Shown: positions 24,543-34,752, counted from the stretch's first letter. The stretch: DNA of 64,000 nucleotides from an uncultured Prevotellaceae bacterium (GCA_902789415.1 CADAOD010000006.1:32402-96401); one strand, 5' to 3'. Notes: generated by a model not told the origin, from the letters alone. Numbers and translations: made by a program.

Positions 24543-25733
24543 CTACGCAAGGGTTTGGATGTGCGATAGAATCAGGTCGGCCGTTTCTTCCTTCGAGCAG
24601 AGTGGCAGCTCTTTTACCTCCTGACTGCTGATGAGCGTTACTTTGTTGGTATCGACTGCAAAGCCCGTTTGTCCGCCAGCAATCGAGTTGGCGCAAATCA
24701 GGTCGGCATGCTTCTTAAGGAGTTTGGCGCGCGAGTTTTCAATCAGATTCTCCGTTTCCATCGAGAATCCCACCAAAGTCTGGTTGGCGGGCTTGTGTTC
24801 GCCCAGCCAACCAAGAATATCTTGTGTTCGTTTGAGTTCAATCTGTAGGTCGCCGTCGTGCTTTTTCACCTTTTGGTCGGCATAAACGGCGGGAGTGTAG
24901 TCGGCCACAGCGCTGCACATAATCACCACATCGGCCTCAGCGCTACGGCTGGTAACAGCCTGGAACATATCGGCTGCGCTCTTAACAGGCACCACATCTA
25001 CGCCACAGAAAGGCTTGATGTTAACGGGACCCGACACCAGTGTTACCTTGGCGCCACGCAAACGGGCCATTTTAGCGATGGCGTAGCCCATTTTGCCCGA
25101 TGAGTGGTTGGTGATATAGCGAACGGGGTCGATAGCCTCCTGCGTAGGTCCTGCGCTAATGAGATAGTGCTTGCTTGCAAGGTCGTGCTCCTTAGCCATA
25201 AACGACAAGATATGCTCTACAATCACCTCTTCGGAGTTCATCTTACCTGTGCCTGTATCGCCACAAGCCAATCGACCTATGATAGGATCGATGATGTGAT
25301 AACCATAGCCCTTCAGCTTGGTAAGATTATCTTGCAGGATAGGGTTCTCCCACATGCCGGTATTCATGGCGGGCGCAATCAGTTTGGGTGCGCGGGTGGC
25401 CAGCATGGTGGTGGTAAGCATATCGTCGCAGATGCCGTGAGCCAGTTTGCCAATAACGTTTGCTGTACAGGGAGCCACAATAAACAGATTGCCGCGCTTG
25501 GCCAGCGATACATGTTTTACGTCGAACGAGAAGTTACGGTCGAAGGTATCAACAATGCACTTGTTGTTGGTAAGCGTTTCGAACGTCATGGGCGTAATAA
25601 ACTTGGTGGCGTTCTGCGTCATAATCACATGCACATCGGCATGCAGCTTAATGAGCATCGAAGCCAGATTGGCGCTCTTATAGGCAGCAATACCGCCCGT
25701 AACGCCCAGTACGATGGTCTTTCCCGTCAGCAT
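24543..25733 (-). CDS. coaBC: bifunctional phosphopantothenoylcysteine synthetase/decarboxylase
   Basis: Couples cysteine to 4'-phosphopantothenate (CoaB) and decarboxylates the product (CoaC). Start at MLTGKTIVLGVTGG (25733), 396 residues; the longer frame from 25811 runs into panD. CoaC part: FMN flavodoxin-like with VTGGIAAYKS, PAMNTGMW and the catalytic Cys in LACGDTGTGKM. CoaB part from about residue 190: ISAGPTQEAIDPVRYITN and GFSMETENLIENSRAKLLKK. 13 nt after panD. Confidence 0.95.
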   Translation of the reverse strand: MLTGKTIVLGVTGGIAAYKSANLASMLIKLHADVHVIMTQNATKFITPMTFETLTNNKCIVDTFDRNFSFDVKHVSLAKRGNLFIVAPCTANVIGKLAHGICDDMLTTTMLATRAPKLIAPAMNTGMWENPILQDNLTKLKGYGYHIIDPIIGRLACGDTGTGKMNSEEVIVEHILSFMAKEHDLASKHYLISAGPTQEAIDPVRYITNHSSGKMGYAIAKMARLRGAKVTLVSGPVNIKPFCGVDVVPVKSAADMFQAVTSRSAEADVVIMCSAVADYTPAVYADQKVKKHDGDLQIELKRTQDILGWLGEHKPANQTLVGFSMETENLIENSRAKLLKKHADLICANSIAGGQTGFAVDTNKVTLISSQEVKELPLCSKEETADLILSHIQTLA

Positions 25734-25746
25734 ATCTTTTACGTTT

Positions 25747-26136
25747 TTACTGTTCAACCAGCAGGCCGTGCTTCTCGTAGTTGGCCTTGCGAACCAGCTT
25801 GTTGTGCTCATCTACAAACAGCACAGTTGGCTTGTGCTCTCGAGCCTCCTCGGGAGTCATCGTGGCGTAGGCCATAATAATCACCTTGTCGCCCACGTTC
25901 ACGCACTTGGCAGCGGCACCGTTCAGGCAGATAATGCCCGAGCCAGCCTCGCCAGCGATGGTATAGGTGGCAAAGCGGTTGCCGTTGTCGATGTCGGCAA
26001 TTTCCACTTTCTCGTACTCCAGAATGCCACTCTCGCGCAGCAAGTCAGAGTCGATGGTGATACTGCCCACGTAGTCCAGATCGGCCTGGGTAACTACAGC
26101 ACGATGAATTTTTGCCTTCAGCAGTGTTATATCCAT
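25747..26136 (-). CDS. panD: aspartate 1-decarboxylase proenzyme
   Basis: Makes beta-alanine from aspartate. Start at [13 protein letters not shown] (26136), 129 residues. The self-cleavage site Gly24-Ser25 in YVGSITID creates the pyruvoyl cofactor on Ser25; [17 protein letters not shown] is also family-typical. Lies 7 nt after the panC stop; the longer frame from 26169 overlaps panC and is rejected. Confidence 0.96.
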   Translation of the reverse strand: MDITLLKAKIHRAVVTQADLDYVGSITIDSDLLRESGILEYEKVEIADIDNGNRFATYTIAGEAGSGIICLNGAAAKCVNVGDKVIIMAYATMTPEEAREHKPTVLFVDEHNKLVRKANYEKHGLLVEQ

Positions 26137-26143
26137 ACCTATC

Positions 26144-26989
26144 TTAAATATTAACGATGAAGTTATCAATCAGTCGGGTCTTGCCGATATAAACGGCGAT
26201 AGCAACCAGCACCTCGCCTTCGATACGCGCTGTGCGCTGGATATTCTCAAAGTCAACCACCTCAACGTAGTCGATGCGAGCCATTGGCTCGGTCTCTAAG
26301 TTCTGGCGGATGATATCAATCACCTTCTGTGCATCGCGCTCGCCTGCCTCGATGGCCTGCTTTCCCAGCTTCAAGCTCTTAGAAAGAATCAGCGCTGCCT
26401 GGCGCTCATCGGCATTCAGGTAAGTGTTACGGCTCGACTTGGCCAGTCCGTCGTCCTCGCGAACGATGGGGCAGGGCACAATCTCCACGGGGAAGTTAAG
26501 ATCGCGCACGAAACGCTTAACGGTAGCCAGCTGCTGGGCATCCTTCTGTCCGAAGTAAGCACGATCGGGACAAACAATATTAAACAGCTTGCCCACAACG
26601 GTGCACACACCGCGGAAGTGAACAGGGCGAACGGCACCACAAAGCAGCTCGGTAGTCTCGGTGGTATCGATAAACGACGTAAAGTGGCCAGGATACATCT
26701 CGGCGGGCTCTGGGTTAAAAATCAGGTTGCCACCAGCCTCTTCTACCTTCTCCATATCGCGGTTCAAGTCGCGTGGATAAGCCTCCAGGTCCTCGTTAGG
26801 ACCAAACTGGATGGGGTTAACGAACACCGACACAACGGTGCGATCGTTCTGACTGGCCGACTTGCGGATAAGGCTCTGATGACCCTCGTGCAGGAATCCC
26901 ATTGTAGGCACCAGTCCTACGCTCAGACCCTCTTTACGCCAACCGGCTACAATCTCTCTTACCTCCTTTACTGTCTTTACTACTTTCAT
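26144..26989 (-). CDS. panC: pantothenate synthetase (pantoate--beta-alanine ligase)
   Basis: Condenses pantoate with beta-alanine using ATP. 281 residues; [12 protein letters not shown] carries the HIGH-like nucleotide motif, [15 protein letters not shown] the pantoate site and AKSSRNTYL the KMSKS-like loop. Second gene of the operon, 13 nt after panB. Confidence 0.96.
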   Translation of the reverse strand: MKVVKTVKEVREIVAGWRKEGLSVGLVPTMGFLHEGHQSLIRKSASQNDRTVVSVFVNPIQFGPNEDLEAYPRDLNRDMEKVEEAGGNLIFNPEPAEMYPGHFTSFIDTTETTELLCGAVRPVHFRGVCTVVGKLFNIVCPDRAYFGQKDAQQLATVKRFVRDLNFPVEIVPCPIVREDDGLAKSSRNTYLNADERQAALILSKSLKLGKQAIEAGERDAQKVIDIIRQNLETEPMARIDYVEVVDFENIQRTARIEGEVLVAIAVYIGKTRLIDNFIVNI

Positions 26990-27002
26990 CTCTCTTGGTT
27001 TT

Positions 27003-27836
27003 TTATTTCGTTTCGATTAGTTCGGCCATCACCTCATCGCTGATGGCATAAGTTTGTTCTTTAGCGGGGAACTCGCGGTTCTCAACATCGTGCTTGTACT
27101 GGCGGAATGCCTCGAACATCACGCTGTGCAAGTCGGCATACTTCTTAACGAACTTGGGTGTGAAACCATCCGTATAGCCCAGCATGTCCTGATAAACCAG
27201 CACCTGTCCGTCGCAATCGCTGCAGGCACCAATACCAATGGTAATAGCCTGGCTGCGCTCGGTAATCAACTTAGCCAAATCGGCAGGCACGCACTCAAGT
27301 GTAATGGCAAATGCGCCAGCCTCCTCTACGGCCTTGGCATCGGCCAACAGCTTCTTGGCCTGTTCAATTGATTTTCCCTGAACCTTATATCCACCCAGTG
27401 CGTTGAACGACTGTGGTGTAAGCCCGATGTGTGCTACTACAGGTATTCCGGCATCAACAATAGCCTTGATGCGGTCGGCATATTCTACGCCACCTTCCAA
27501 TTTAACTGCCTGACAGTTAGTTTCTTTCATGATACGACCGGCATTGCGTACAGCATCCTCGATAGAAGCCTGGTACGACATAAACGGCATGTCGATAACT
27601 ACGAATGCCTGCTTGGCACCACGTACTACTGCTTTGCCGTGATGAATCATGTCATCAACCGTTACTGCAAGTGTATTTTCATAACCCAGCATCACGTTGC
27701 CGAGCGAATCGCCAACCAAAATCATGTCGATTCCAGCCTCATCGATAGTGCAGGCTGTATGATAGTCGTAAGCCGTCAGCATGCTGACTGGCTGCTTTCC
27801 CTTACGTTCTAGTAAGTCAAAAATAGATTTTCTCAT
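27003..27836 (-). CDS. panB: 3-methyl-2-oxobutanoate hydroxymethyltransferase
   Basis: Transfers a hydroxymethyl group to ketoisovalerate to form ketopantoate. Start at MRKSIFDLLERKG (27836), 277 residues; the longer start at 27875 lies on the promoter. TIM-barrel motifs LTAYDYHTA, ILVGDSLGNVMLGY, VIDMPFMSY, VKLEGG, HIGLTPQS and GIGACSDCDGQVLV are present. First gene of panB-panC-panD-coaBC-coaX. The next enzyme, ketopantoate reductase, is not in the operon. Confidence 0.96.
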   Translation of the reverse strand: MRKSIFDLLERKGKQPVSMLTAYDYHTACTIDEAGIDMILVGDSLGNVMLGYENTLAVTVDDMIHHGKAVVRGAKQAFVVIDMPFMSYQASIEDAVRNAGRIMKETNCQAVKLEGGVEYADRIKAIVDAGIPVVAHIGLTPQSFNALGGYKVQGKSIEQAKKLLADAKAVEEAGAFAITLECVPADLAKLITERSQAITIGIGACSDCDGQVLVYQDMLGYTDGFTPKFVKKYADLHSVMFEAFRQYKHDVENREFPAKEQTYAISDEVMAELIETK

Positions 27837-27872
27837 TTCCTGAAATAGAATTCTATACTCCCTTTGAGGGTG

Positions 27873-27904
27873 CAAAAGTATTACATTATTTTAATATCAG
27901 CAAA
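27873..27904 (-). promoter_or_regulatory. promoter of the pantothenate/CoA operon
   Basis: Minus strand: TTTG (plus-strand CAAA 27901-27904), 20 nt, TACTTTTG (CAAAAGTA 27873-27880), with the panB ATG 36 nt further. Divergent from dapB, whose -7 box TATCTTTG is at 27954-27961. Confidence 0.8.
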
Positions 27905-27984
27905 TTTTTTTGTTTTTTTCTGTTGAAAATAGGGATTTGTTGACAAAAAGTAGTATCTTTGCGGCGTTTTAATTCGAATTAATT

Positions 27985-28701
27985 ATGAAAATAGCTTTAA
28001 TCGGCTACGGCAAGATGGGCAAGATGATTGAGCAGATAGCCCTCGACCGTGGTCATGAGATTGTAAGTATTATCGATATCGATAATCAACAGGATTTCGA
28101 TTCACCTGAGTTCGCATCGGCCGATGTAGCCATCGAGTTTACTGCCCCACAGGCTGCCTATGGCAACTATCTTAAGGCGTGGGCTAAGGGCGTAAAGGTA
28201 GTTAGTGGTTCAACCGGATGGATGAAGGAGCATGGCGACGAGGTGCGCAAGGCTTGCTCGGAGGATGGCAAAACGCTGTTCTGGGCATCTAACTTCTCTA
28301 TCGGCGTGGCCATCTTCTCGGCCGTAAACCGCTATCTGGCTAAGATTATGAACCAGTTCCCACAGTATGATGTGGAGATAGAGGAGACACACCACGTGCA
28401 CAAACTCGACCATCCCAGCGGAACTGCCATCACACTGGCCGAGGAGATTGTTGACAACATCGACCGCAAGGAGGCTTGGAAAGAGGATACTACCGACAAG
28501 AAGTACCTGCGTGTAGATCATATCCGCCGTGGCGAGGTGCCTGGCATTCATACTATCCGCTACGATAGCGATGCCGACCTGATTACCATTACTCACGATG
28601 CCCACAGCCGTAAGGGTTTTGCCCTTGGAGCCGTGCTGGCCGCCGAGTACACCAAGGAGCATCAGGGCTTGCTCACTATTAGCGATATGTTTAAATTCTA
28701 A
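27985..28701 (+). CDS. dapB: 4-hydroxy-tetrahydrodipicolinate reductase
   Basis: NAD(P)H-dependent step of lysine and diaminopimelate synthesis. 238 residues, a little short, as in Bacteroidetes. N-terminal nucleotide site IGYGKMGKMIEQ, then STGWMKEHGDEV, and the signature EETHHVHKLDHPSGTAITLA with the catalytic His-His and the Lys. Starts a lepB-WbqC transcript (15-nt gap to lepB). Confidence 0.95.
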   Translation: MKIALIGYGKMGKMIEQIALDRGHEIVSIIDIDNQQDFDSPEFASADVAIEFTAPQAAYGNYLKAWAKGVKVVSGSTGWMKEHGDEVRKACSEDGKTLFWASNFSIGVAIFSAVNRYLAKIMNQFPQYDVEIEETHHVHKLDHPSGTAITLAEEIVDNIDRKEAWKEDTTDKKYLRVDHIRRGEVPGIHTIRYDSDADLITITHDAHSRKGFALGAVLAAEYTKEHQGLLTISDMFKF

Positions 28702-28716
28702 TCTTCCCCCTGCAGT

Positions 28717-30144
28717 ATGGTAAAGAAAAAAGAATTCGACCCCAAAGTGCAGTGGGCCAAGTTTATTGGCGTGCTGGTACTGTATCTGCTGTTCCTGTAT
28801 TGGGTAGGCAGCTGGTGGGGACTGCTGGTAATACCATTTATCTTTGATGTGTACATCACCAAGAAGATTAAGTGGCAATGGTGGAAAGAGGCCGAGAAGC
28901 CTGTTAAGTTTGTGATGTCGTGGATTGATGCCCTGGTGTTTGCGCTGGTGGCCGTTTACTTCATCAACCAGTTCTTCTTCCAGAACTACGTCATCCCATC
29001 AAGTTCGCTCGAGAAATCGCTGCTCACAGGCGATTATCTGTTTGTATCAAAGGTAAGCTACGGTCCTCGTATCCCACAGACACCTTTGACGATGCCTCTT
29101 ACACAGCACACTCTGCCAGTAGTAGAGTGCAAGAGCTACATAGAGTGGCCACACTGGGATTATCGTCGTGTAAAAGGCTTGGGCAATGTGCAGCTCAACG
29201 ATATCGTAGTGTTCAACTATCCTGCTGGCGATACCATCTGTACCGCTCTGCAGTATCAGACCGAATATTACAACCTGTGCTACGGCTACGGCATTGGCAA
29301 CTATCCCAACATGCCTAACCCCGACTCACTATCAGCCGAGCAGCGTTTGAAGCTGTACAGCGATATCTATGAGACAGGTAAGACGATTATTAAGGAGCAC
29401 CCACAGGAGTTTGGCGAGATTGCTACCCGCCCCACCGACCGTCGCGAGAACTACGTAAAGCGCTGTGTGGGTCTGCCCGGACAAACCTTGCAGATTAAGG
29501 ACCACGTGGTATATCTGGATGGCAAGGCCAACAAAGAGCCCGACAACGTGCAGTACACCTACGAACTGCGTCTGAAGCGCCATTTTACTGATGAGGAGAT
29601 GGAGAAGTGGGGCATTACCCAGGAGGAACTCGTATCGCTGAACAATAATGGTTACATGCCACTTACCAATCGCGTAGTAAACGAGATGAAGCAGTGCGGC
29701 GATCTGCTCGACGGCATCAGCTTCCACTACGACCGCGAAACATGGAGCCTGTATCCACAGAACGGCAACTACCACTGGACCCGTGATAACTACGGACCCA
29801 TCTGGATTCCAAAGAAAGGTGCCACCATCAATCTCTCGTTGGAGAATCTGCCCATCTACGAGCGCTGTATCCGTGCCTACGAGGGTAACGACCTGCAGGT
29901 TCGCGATGGCAAGATTTTTATTAATGGCAAGCAGGCCAGCAAGTACACCTTTAAGCTGGATTACTACTGGATGATGGGTGATAACCGCCACAACTCGGCC
30001 GACTCTCGCTATTGGGGATTTGTGCCCGAGGATCATATTGTGGGTAAGCCTATCTTCATCTGGTGGAGTAGCGATCCCGATCGTAACGGATTTGGCGGCA
30101 TTCGCTGGAGCCGTATCGGTAGCATGGTAGATAACATTAAATAA
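28717..30144 (+). CDS. lepB: signal peptidase I
   Basis: Cleaves signal peptides at the inner membrane. 475 residues, long because of a Bacteroidetes-type insertion between the catalytic Ser and Lys boxes. Two hydrophobic segments (about 15-40, and 67-90). The serine box reads VIPSSSLEKSL (catalytic Ser97; Leu instead of the common Met). The lysine box RRENYVKRCVGLPGQ is near residue 245, and the C-terminal box MGDNRHNSADSRYWGFV is near 420. Between dapB and a WbqC gene. Confidence 0.93.
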   Translation: MVKKKEFDPKVQWAKFIGVLVLYLLFLYWVGSWWGLLVIPFIFDVYITKKIKWQWWKEAEKPVKFVMSWIDALVFALVAVYFINQFFFQNYVIPSSSLEKSLLTGDYLFVSKVSYGPRIPQTPLTMPLTQHTLPVVECKSYIEWPHWDYRRVKGLGNVQLNDIVVFNYPAGDTICTALQYQTEYYNLCYGYGIGNYPNMPNPDSLSAEQRLKLYSDIYETGKTIIKEHPQEFGEIATRPTDRRENYVKRCVGLPGQTLQIKDHVVYLDGKANKEPDNVQYTYELRLKRHFTDEEMEKWGITQEELVSLNNNGYMPLTNRVVNEMKQCGDLLDGISFHYDRETWSLYPQNGNYHWTRDNYGPIWIPKKGATINLSLENLPIYERCIRAYEGNDLQVRDGKIFINGKQASKYTFKLDYYWMMGDNRHNSADSRYWGFVPEDHIVGKPIFIWWSSDPDRNGFGGIRWSRIGSMVDNIK

Positions 30145-30153
30145 GGTAGAACC

Positions 30154-30756
30154 ATGCAGGTTTTGCTTAGTACAACCTATTTCGGCCCGGTGCAGTGGTA
30201 TCAAAAGCTGCATCGGGCTGACGCTGTACTGATAGAACAGTGGGAAAGCTTCCAAAAGCAGACCTATCGCAACCGCTGTCAGATAGCCACCACTAATGGC
30301 GTTCAGGCCTTAACGGTACCCGTTGAGCGTGGCACATCGCCGCTGATAAAGGATATCCGCATTAGCGATCACGGCAACTGGCGCCATCTGCACTGGATGG
30401 CCCTGCAGAGCGCTTATGGCGAGTCGCCCTTCTTTGAGTATTATCAGGACGATATCCGCCCATTCTTTGAGCAGCGATGGGATTACCTGGTAGATTTTAA
30501 CGAGGCTATCTGCCAGAAAATGTGCGAACTCATCGATATCCAACCCCAGGTGACCCGCAGTTCGGAGTTCGTAGTCGAACCCCAAAAGTTGGTCGACTAT
30601 CGTACAGCTATCAACCCTAAACATCCGGCACCCGATGCCGATTTCATCCCTAAGCCCTATTATCAGGTGTATGCCCAAAAGCATGGTTTCCTGCCCAATC
30701 TATCGGTATTAGACCTGCTATTTAACATGGGCCCCGAAAGCATATTCTATTTATAA
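30154..30756 (+). CDS. WbqC family protein
   Basis: 200 residues. LSTTYFGPVQWYQKLHRAD at the N-terminus and SFQKQTYRNRCQIATTNG are the usual WbqC signatures. In some O-antigen clusters such proteins accompany glycan synthesis, but the biochemical role is unproven. Starts 9 nt after lepB. The hybrid sensor gene follows after 18 nt without a visible terminator, so read-through into it is possible. Confidence 0.87.
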   Translation: MQVLLSTTYFGPVQWYQKLHRADAVLIEQWESFQKQTYRNRCQIATTNGVQALTVPVERGTSPLIKDIRISDHGNWRHLHWMALQSAYGESPFFEYYQDDIRPFFEQRWDYLVDFNEAICQKMCELIDIQPQVTRSSEFVVEPQKLVDYRTAINPKHPAPDADFIPKPYYQVYAQKHGFLPNLSVLDLLFNMGPESIFYL

Positions 30757-30774
30757 CTTATAAACCCAAAAACA

Positions 30775-33700
30775 ATGCATCGCTTTCTACTACTTACATT
30801 ACTTTCCACTATTACGTTACTCAACTTTGCCCAATCGCATTTCTACACTTCCGAGAAACTGTCGAGTAACCAGATATCACAGATATGTCAGGATAAGGAT
30901 GGCTATATCTGGATAGGTACCGAGTATGGTTTGAACAAATACGATGGTTACCGTTTTACCATCTATCTGCACGAGAAAGGTAACCCAAATACTGTGAGCA
31001 GCAATGTGATATCGTATCTGTTCGAGGATGTTAACGGCACCCTTTGGGTGGGTACCCAGTTAGGTCTCGACCGTTTTGATCCTGCTACCAACCAGTTTAT
31101 TTCGGTTGAGATGAAAGGCGCCACTAGCATACCTCGTATCAATGCCATCATTCAGGAAGATGCTAACCACCTGCTGATTGGTACAGCCGGTTACGGATTG
31201 TATCGCGTAGATACCCGCACCAACAACTCGCAGCGTGTTGAGGGCTACGCTAAGGCCGATAACAACTATTTTAGCTACATTTTTATCGATCAAAAGGGCT
31301 ATTTTTGGAAATCGGGTCATGGTAATTCCATTATCCGCCGTTCGCCTAAGGGTAAGCTCGAGGAGCTGCTGTCGCCCTACGGTATGGTAACCGGTTTTGT
31401 GGGGTACGAGGGCGGTGTGCTGATAGTGTGCAATCACGGACTGCTTTACTATCGCGACGGAAAGTTGACATCCGACTATATCGACCCAGGCGAAATGCGT
31501 GGTAAGGACTTGCTGCTGCGTACCGCCAAATGCGATAAAGCAGGCAACCTGTATATCGGCACCATGGGTAACGGTTTGTGGTGGGTGCCTCGTGGCGAGC
31601 ATCGTATGCGTCGCTATGAGTACCAGAACGCCTCGCTCGATTTGAACACAGCTACCATCTGGGCGCTGTTCGAGGACAATCAGGAGAACCTGTGGATAGG
31701 TTGCCAGAGTCGTGGTCTGTTGCTTATCCCCCAGCACCAGTCGCCTTTCCGTTCGTGGAAATTCATCGATCAGCACCTGAGTACTGGTGGTTCGCTCAGC
31801 ACTATTTGTGCTGGCGATAATGGTATGACTTGGTGTGCTGTGCAGAATAACGGTATTTTTGGTTTCGATGCCTCAGGTCGTTTGGTGGCTCATCCTGCCT
31901 CGCCCGATGGTACGTATGTGATATATCGCGATGGATTGGGCCGCTATTGGCTTGGTACCAACACTGGACTCTATGCCTACAACCCTCTTACAGGGCAATT
32001 CCAGCTAAAGTCATCGTTCAAGAGCGGATTTGTAAACTCTATCACCGATGATGGAAAGGGCAAACTCTTCTTCTCGGTCTATTCGTTGGGCTTCTTCTCG
32101 TACGATACCAATACCGATGAATTGCGCCATTTCAGTATGTACGATGGCGACGGACCGAAAGGACGCCTGCATAACGACTGGATCAGGGCACTGATGGTTG
32201 ACAGTCGTGGTAAACTTTGGATTTGTTCGGCTTCGGGTATTAACTGCTACGACCCGGTTGAAGACAGTTTCCGTTCAAACGGCTGGGAGGTGTTGCTGGA
32301 TTATAACACCATCGAATCGGTTTGCGAAACGCACGATCACAAGATACTGTTCGGCACCTATTCAGGCTTGTATTATTACGATGAAAAGGATAAAAAAGCC
32401 AAACCATTCCCCGATGCAGAAATGCTGAGCAACAAGGTGGTAAATGGTATTATCGAGGATCTTACAGGCGACTTGTGGATTAGTACCACCATGGGTCTTT
32501 GGCAGTACAAGCATGCCGAAAAGCAATTTGTAAGCTATCTTTATGGCAACGGTCTGGCCAGTCGCGAGTACGTCAGCGGCACAGCTATGCGCACCAACGA
32601 TGGTCGCATCTGGTTTGGTTTTAGCGATGGAATCACCTCGTTTAACCCTGCCGACCTGCAGATAAAGAATACCGAAATAGGCAAAGTGCTGCTTACTGGC
32701 ATCTATGTTGGCGGTACAGCACGCCCTAGCGCTAAGCGCATCGAGCTCGATTTTGATGATAACACCTTCTCGTTAGAGTTCTCATCGCTCAACTTCGCCA
32801 ATGCCGATAATGTAATTTACGAGTATCGCCTGAATGGTACCAACGAGTGGGGCCAGACCGAAGCTGGTCGTAACGTGGTATCGTTTACCCACATGCAGCC
32901 AGGTTCGTACATCCTCGAGGTGCGTGCCTACGATAACGGCATTTATACCGATACCGAGGTTTACCACATTATTGTGCATGCCCCATGGTACCGTTCGTCG
33001 TGGGCGTACATCTTATATATATGTATAGGATTGACGACCGTTGGTGCCTTGGTTTGGAGCTACGTACGTCGCCGTCGCCAGGAGTTGGACGAGGATAAGA
33101 TGAAGTTCCTTATCAACGCCACGCACGATATCCGATCGCCGCTTACCCTTATTATGAGTCCGCTACACAAACTGATGAAGCGCGACTTCGACCCAGAGGT
33201 AACCAACGAGCTGAAAACTATCGAGCACAACGCCCAGCGCGTGCAGAATCTGGTGAACCAGATACTTGATATCCGAAAGATGGATCGCCGTCAGATGAAG
33301 CTGCAATGCCAGGAAACCGATATGGTACAGTACGTGGGCAATCTGCTTAAATCGTACGAGTATACCGCCAACGAGCGCCATATCAGCTTCCGTTATAACC
33401 CTGCGCTCGACAAGCTTAACGTGTGGTACGATCGCAAGGCCTTTGATAAGGTGGTTGATAACCTGCTTACTAACGCCTTCAAGTACACCTACGATGGTGG
33501 CGAGATTGAGGTGCGTGTTGCCCAGGATGTAACGGATGCCGAGCATCAGACAGCCATCTTGCAGGTCATCGATAACGGTATGGGCATCAAGGGCGACCCA
33601 CGTAAACTCTTCGACCGTTTCTATCAGGGCGCCAACTCGCGTAGCATGCATATCGAGGGCACAGGAATCGGTCTTAACTTGTGTAAGATGTTGGTAGAGA

Positions 33701-34638
33701 TGCATCACGGCACCATTACAGCTGCCAATCGCGATGATGAGCAGGGTAGTGTGTTTACCGTACGCATGCCATTGGGCAGCGCGCATCTCAAGGAAGAAGA
33801 GATACTGGTAGTTGAGGAGAAGGAAATCACGTCGCACCAGCGTTCATTGTACCGATATAACGTACTGATTGTTGACGACGACGAGGAGATAGGTGCCTAT
33901 ATCGCTCAGGAGTTAGGCTACTATTACCATATCACCTCGGTTACTAGCGGTCGTGAGGCACTCCGCCTGTTGCTGGCCGAATCCGACAAGCAGTTCGATT
34001 TGGTGGTGAGCGATGTGATGATGCCCGAGATGGACGGCTTTACGCTGCTGCGTATGATTAAGACCAACATGCACCTGAATCATATCCCAGTAGTAATGCT
34101 TACCTCGAAGGCCGCTGTGGCCAACCGATTGGAGGGCTTGGAGAAAGGCGCCGATGCCTTCTTGGCTAAACCATTCGATATGGAAGAGTTGCACATGGTT
34201 ATCAATAATCTTATCAGCACCAACCTGCGTCTCAAGGGCAAATATTCTGGCATGCAACAGCCCAAGGATAAGATTGAGGAGAAACAGGTTAAGGGTAACA
34301 ACGAGTTGCTGATGGAGCGTATCCTGAAAGTAGTGAACGAGCATTTGGACGATAGCGACTTTGGTGTTGAGGACCTTGCTAAGGCGGTTGGTCTTAGTCG
34401 TGCCCAGTTGCATCGTAAGATGAAGGATATGACCGGAATAGCCGTTAGCGAGTTTGTGCGCAACATCCGTTTGGAGCAAGCTGTACGTCTGCTCGAGGAG
34501 CAAAAAATCAATGTTACACAGGTTGCATATTCAGTTGGATTTAGTAACTTAGCACACTTTTCAACGGTGTTCCGCAAGCAGTTTGGAGTGTCTCCAACCG
34601 AATATATTGAGCAAAAAGGGCTTAAAAACCCTGGGTGA
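30775..34638 (+). CDS. hybrid two-component system regulator (periplasmic propeller sensor, kinase, receiver, AraC output)
   Basis: 1287 residues. Signal peptide (1-19); fourteen-blade-type double propeller of reg_prop repeats such as DGYIWIGTEYGLNKYDGYRF up to about 640; Y_Y_Y domain about 680-745; one membrane helix (SWAYILYICIGLTTVGALVW); HisKA with phospho-acceptor His784 in NATHDIRSPLTL; HATPase with NLLTNAFKYTYDGG and GTGIGLNLCKMLV; receiver with Asp1080 in VVSDVMMPEMDG; AraC helix-turn-helix about 1185-1280. These regulators sense an oligosaccharide in the periplasm and activate the adjacent PUL, here susC1/susD1. All catalytic residues are present. Confidence 0.95.
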   Translation: MHRFLLLTLLSTITLLNFAQSHFYTSEKLSSNQISQICQDKDGYIWIGTEYGLNKYDGYRFTIYLHEKGNPNTVSSNVISYLFEDVNGTLWVGTQLGLDRFDPATNQFISVEMKGATSIPRINAIIQEDANHLLIGTAGYGLYRVDTRTNNSQRVEGYAKADNNYFSYIFIDQKGYFWKSGHGNSIIRRSPKGKLEELLSPYGMVTGFVGYEGGVLIVCNHGLLYYRDGKLTSDYIDPGEMRGKDLLLRTAKCDKAGNLYIGTMGNGLWWVPRGEHRMRRYEYQNASLDLNTATIWALFEDNQENLWIGCQSRGLLLIPQHQSPFRSWKFIDQHLSTGGSLSTICAGDNGMTWCAVQNNGIFGFDASGRLVAHPASPDGTYVIYRDGLGRYWLGTNTGLYAYNPLTGQFQLKSSFKSGFVNSITDDGKGKLFFSVYSLGFFSYDTNTDELRHFSMYDGDGPKGRLHNDWIRALMVDSRGKLWICSASGINCYDPVEDSFRSNGWEVLLDYNTIESVCETHDHKILFGTYSGLYYYDEKDKKAKPFPDAEMLSNKVVNGIIEDLTGDLWISTTMGLWQYKHAEKQFVSYLYGNGLASREYVSGTAMRTNDGRIWFGFSDGITSFNPADLQIKNTEIGKVLLTGIYVGGTARPSAKRIELDFDDNTFSLEFSSLNFANADNVIYEYRLNGTNEWGQTEAGRNVVSFTHMQPGSYILEVRAYDNGIYTDTEVYHIIVHAPWYRSSWAYILYICIGLTTVGALVWSYVRRRRQELDEDKMKFLINATHDIRSPLTLIMSPLHKLMKRDFDPEVTNELKTIEHNAQRVQNLVNQILDIRKMDRRQMKLQCQETDMVQYVGNLLKSYEYTANERHISFRYNPALDKLNVWYDRKAFDKVVDNLLTNAFKYTYDGGEIEVRVAQDVTDAEHQTAILQVIDNGMGIKGDPRKLFDRFYQGANSRSMHIEGTGIGLNLCKMLVEMHHGTITAANRDDEQGSVFTVRMPLGSAHLKEEEILVVEEKEITSHQRSLYRYNVLIVDDDEEIGAYIAQELGYYYHITSVTSGREALRLLLAESDKQFDLVVSDVMMPEMDGFTLLRMIKTNMHLNHIPVVMLTSKAAVANRLEGLEKGADAFLAKPFDMEELHMVINNLISTNLRLKGKYSGMQQPKDKIEEKQVKGNNELLMERILKVVNEHLDDSDFGVEDLAKAVGLSRAQLHRKMKDMTGIAVSEFVRNIRLEQAVRLLEEQKINVTQVAYSVGFSNLAHFSTVFRKQFGVSPTEYIEQKGLKNPG

Positions 34639-34685
34639 TACAAAAATGAAACGAAACGCAACATACGTGTAAGTCATGTTTAAAG

Positions 34686-34716
34686 AATCTGCCTAATTTT
34701 GCGGCAGATTTTTTTA
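34686..34716 (+). terminator. terminator of the hybrid regulator overlapping a -7-like box
   Basis: AATCTGCC (34686-34693) and GGCAGATT (34703-34710) pair and are followed by a T run to 34716. The loop and its edge contain TAATTTTG (34694-34701), which matches the -7 consensus. If used, susC1 transcripts start inside the terminator and escape it. Confidence 0.65.
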
Positions 34717-34752
34717 TTATTCTAATTAATTTTTAACTAACAAACCAAACGT

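Noticed and set aside
29332-30255. 307-codon minus-strand frame opposite lepB
   Set aside because: Antisense to signal peptidase I boxes; no family features.
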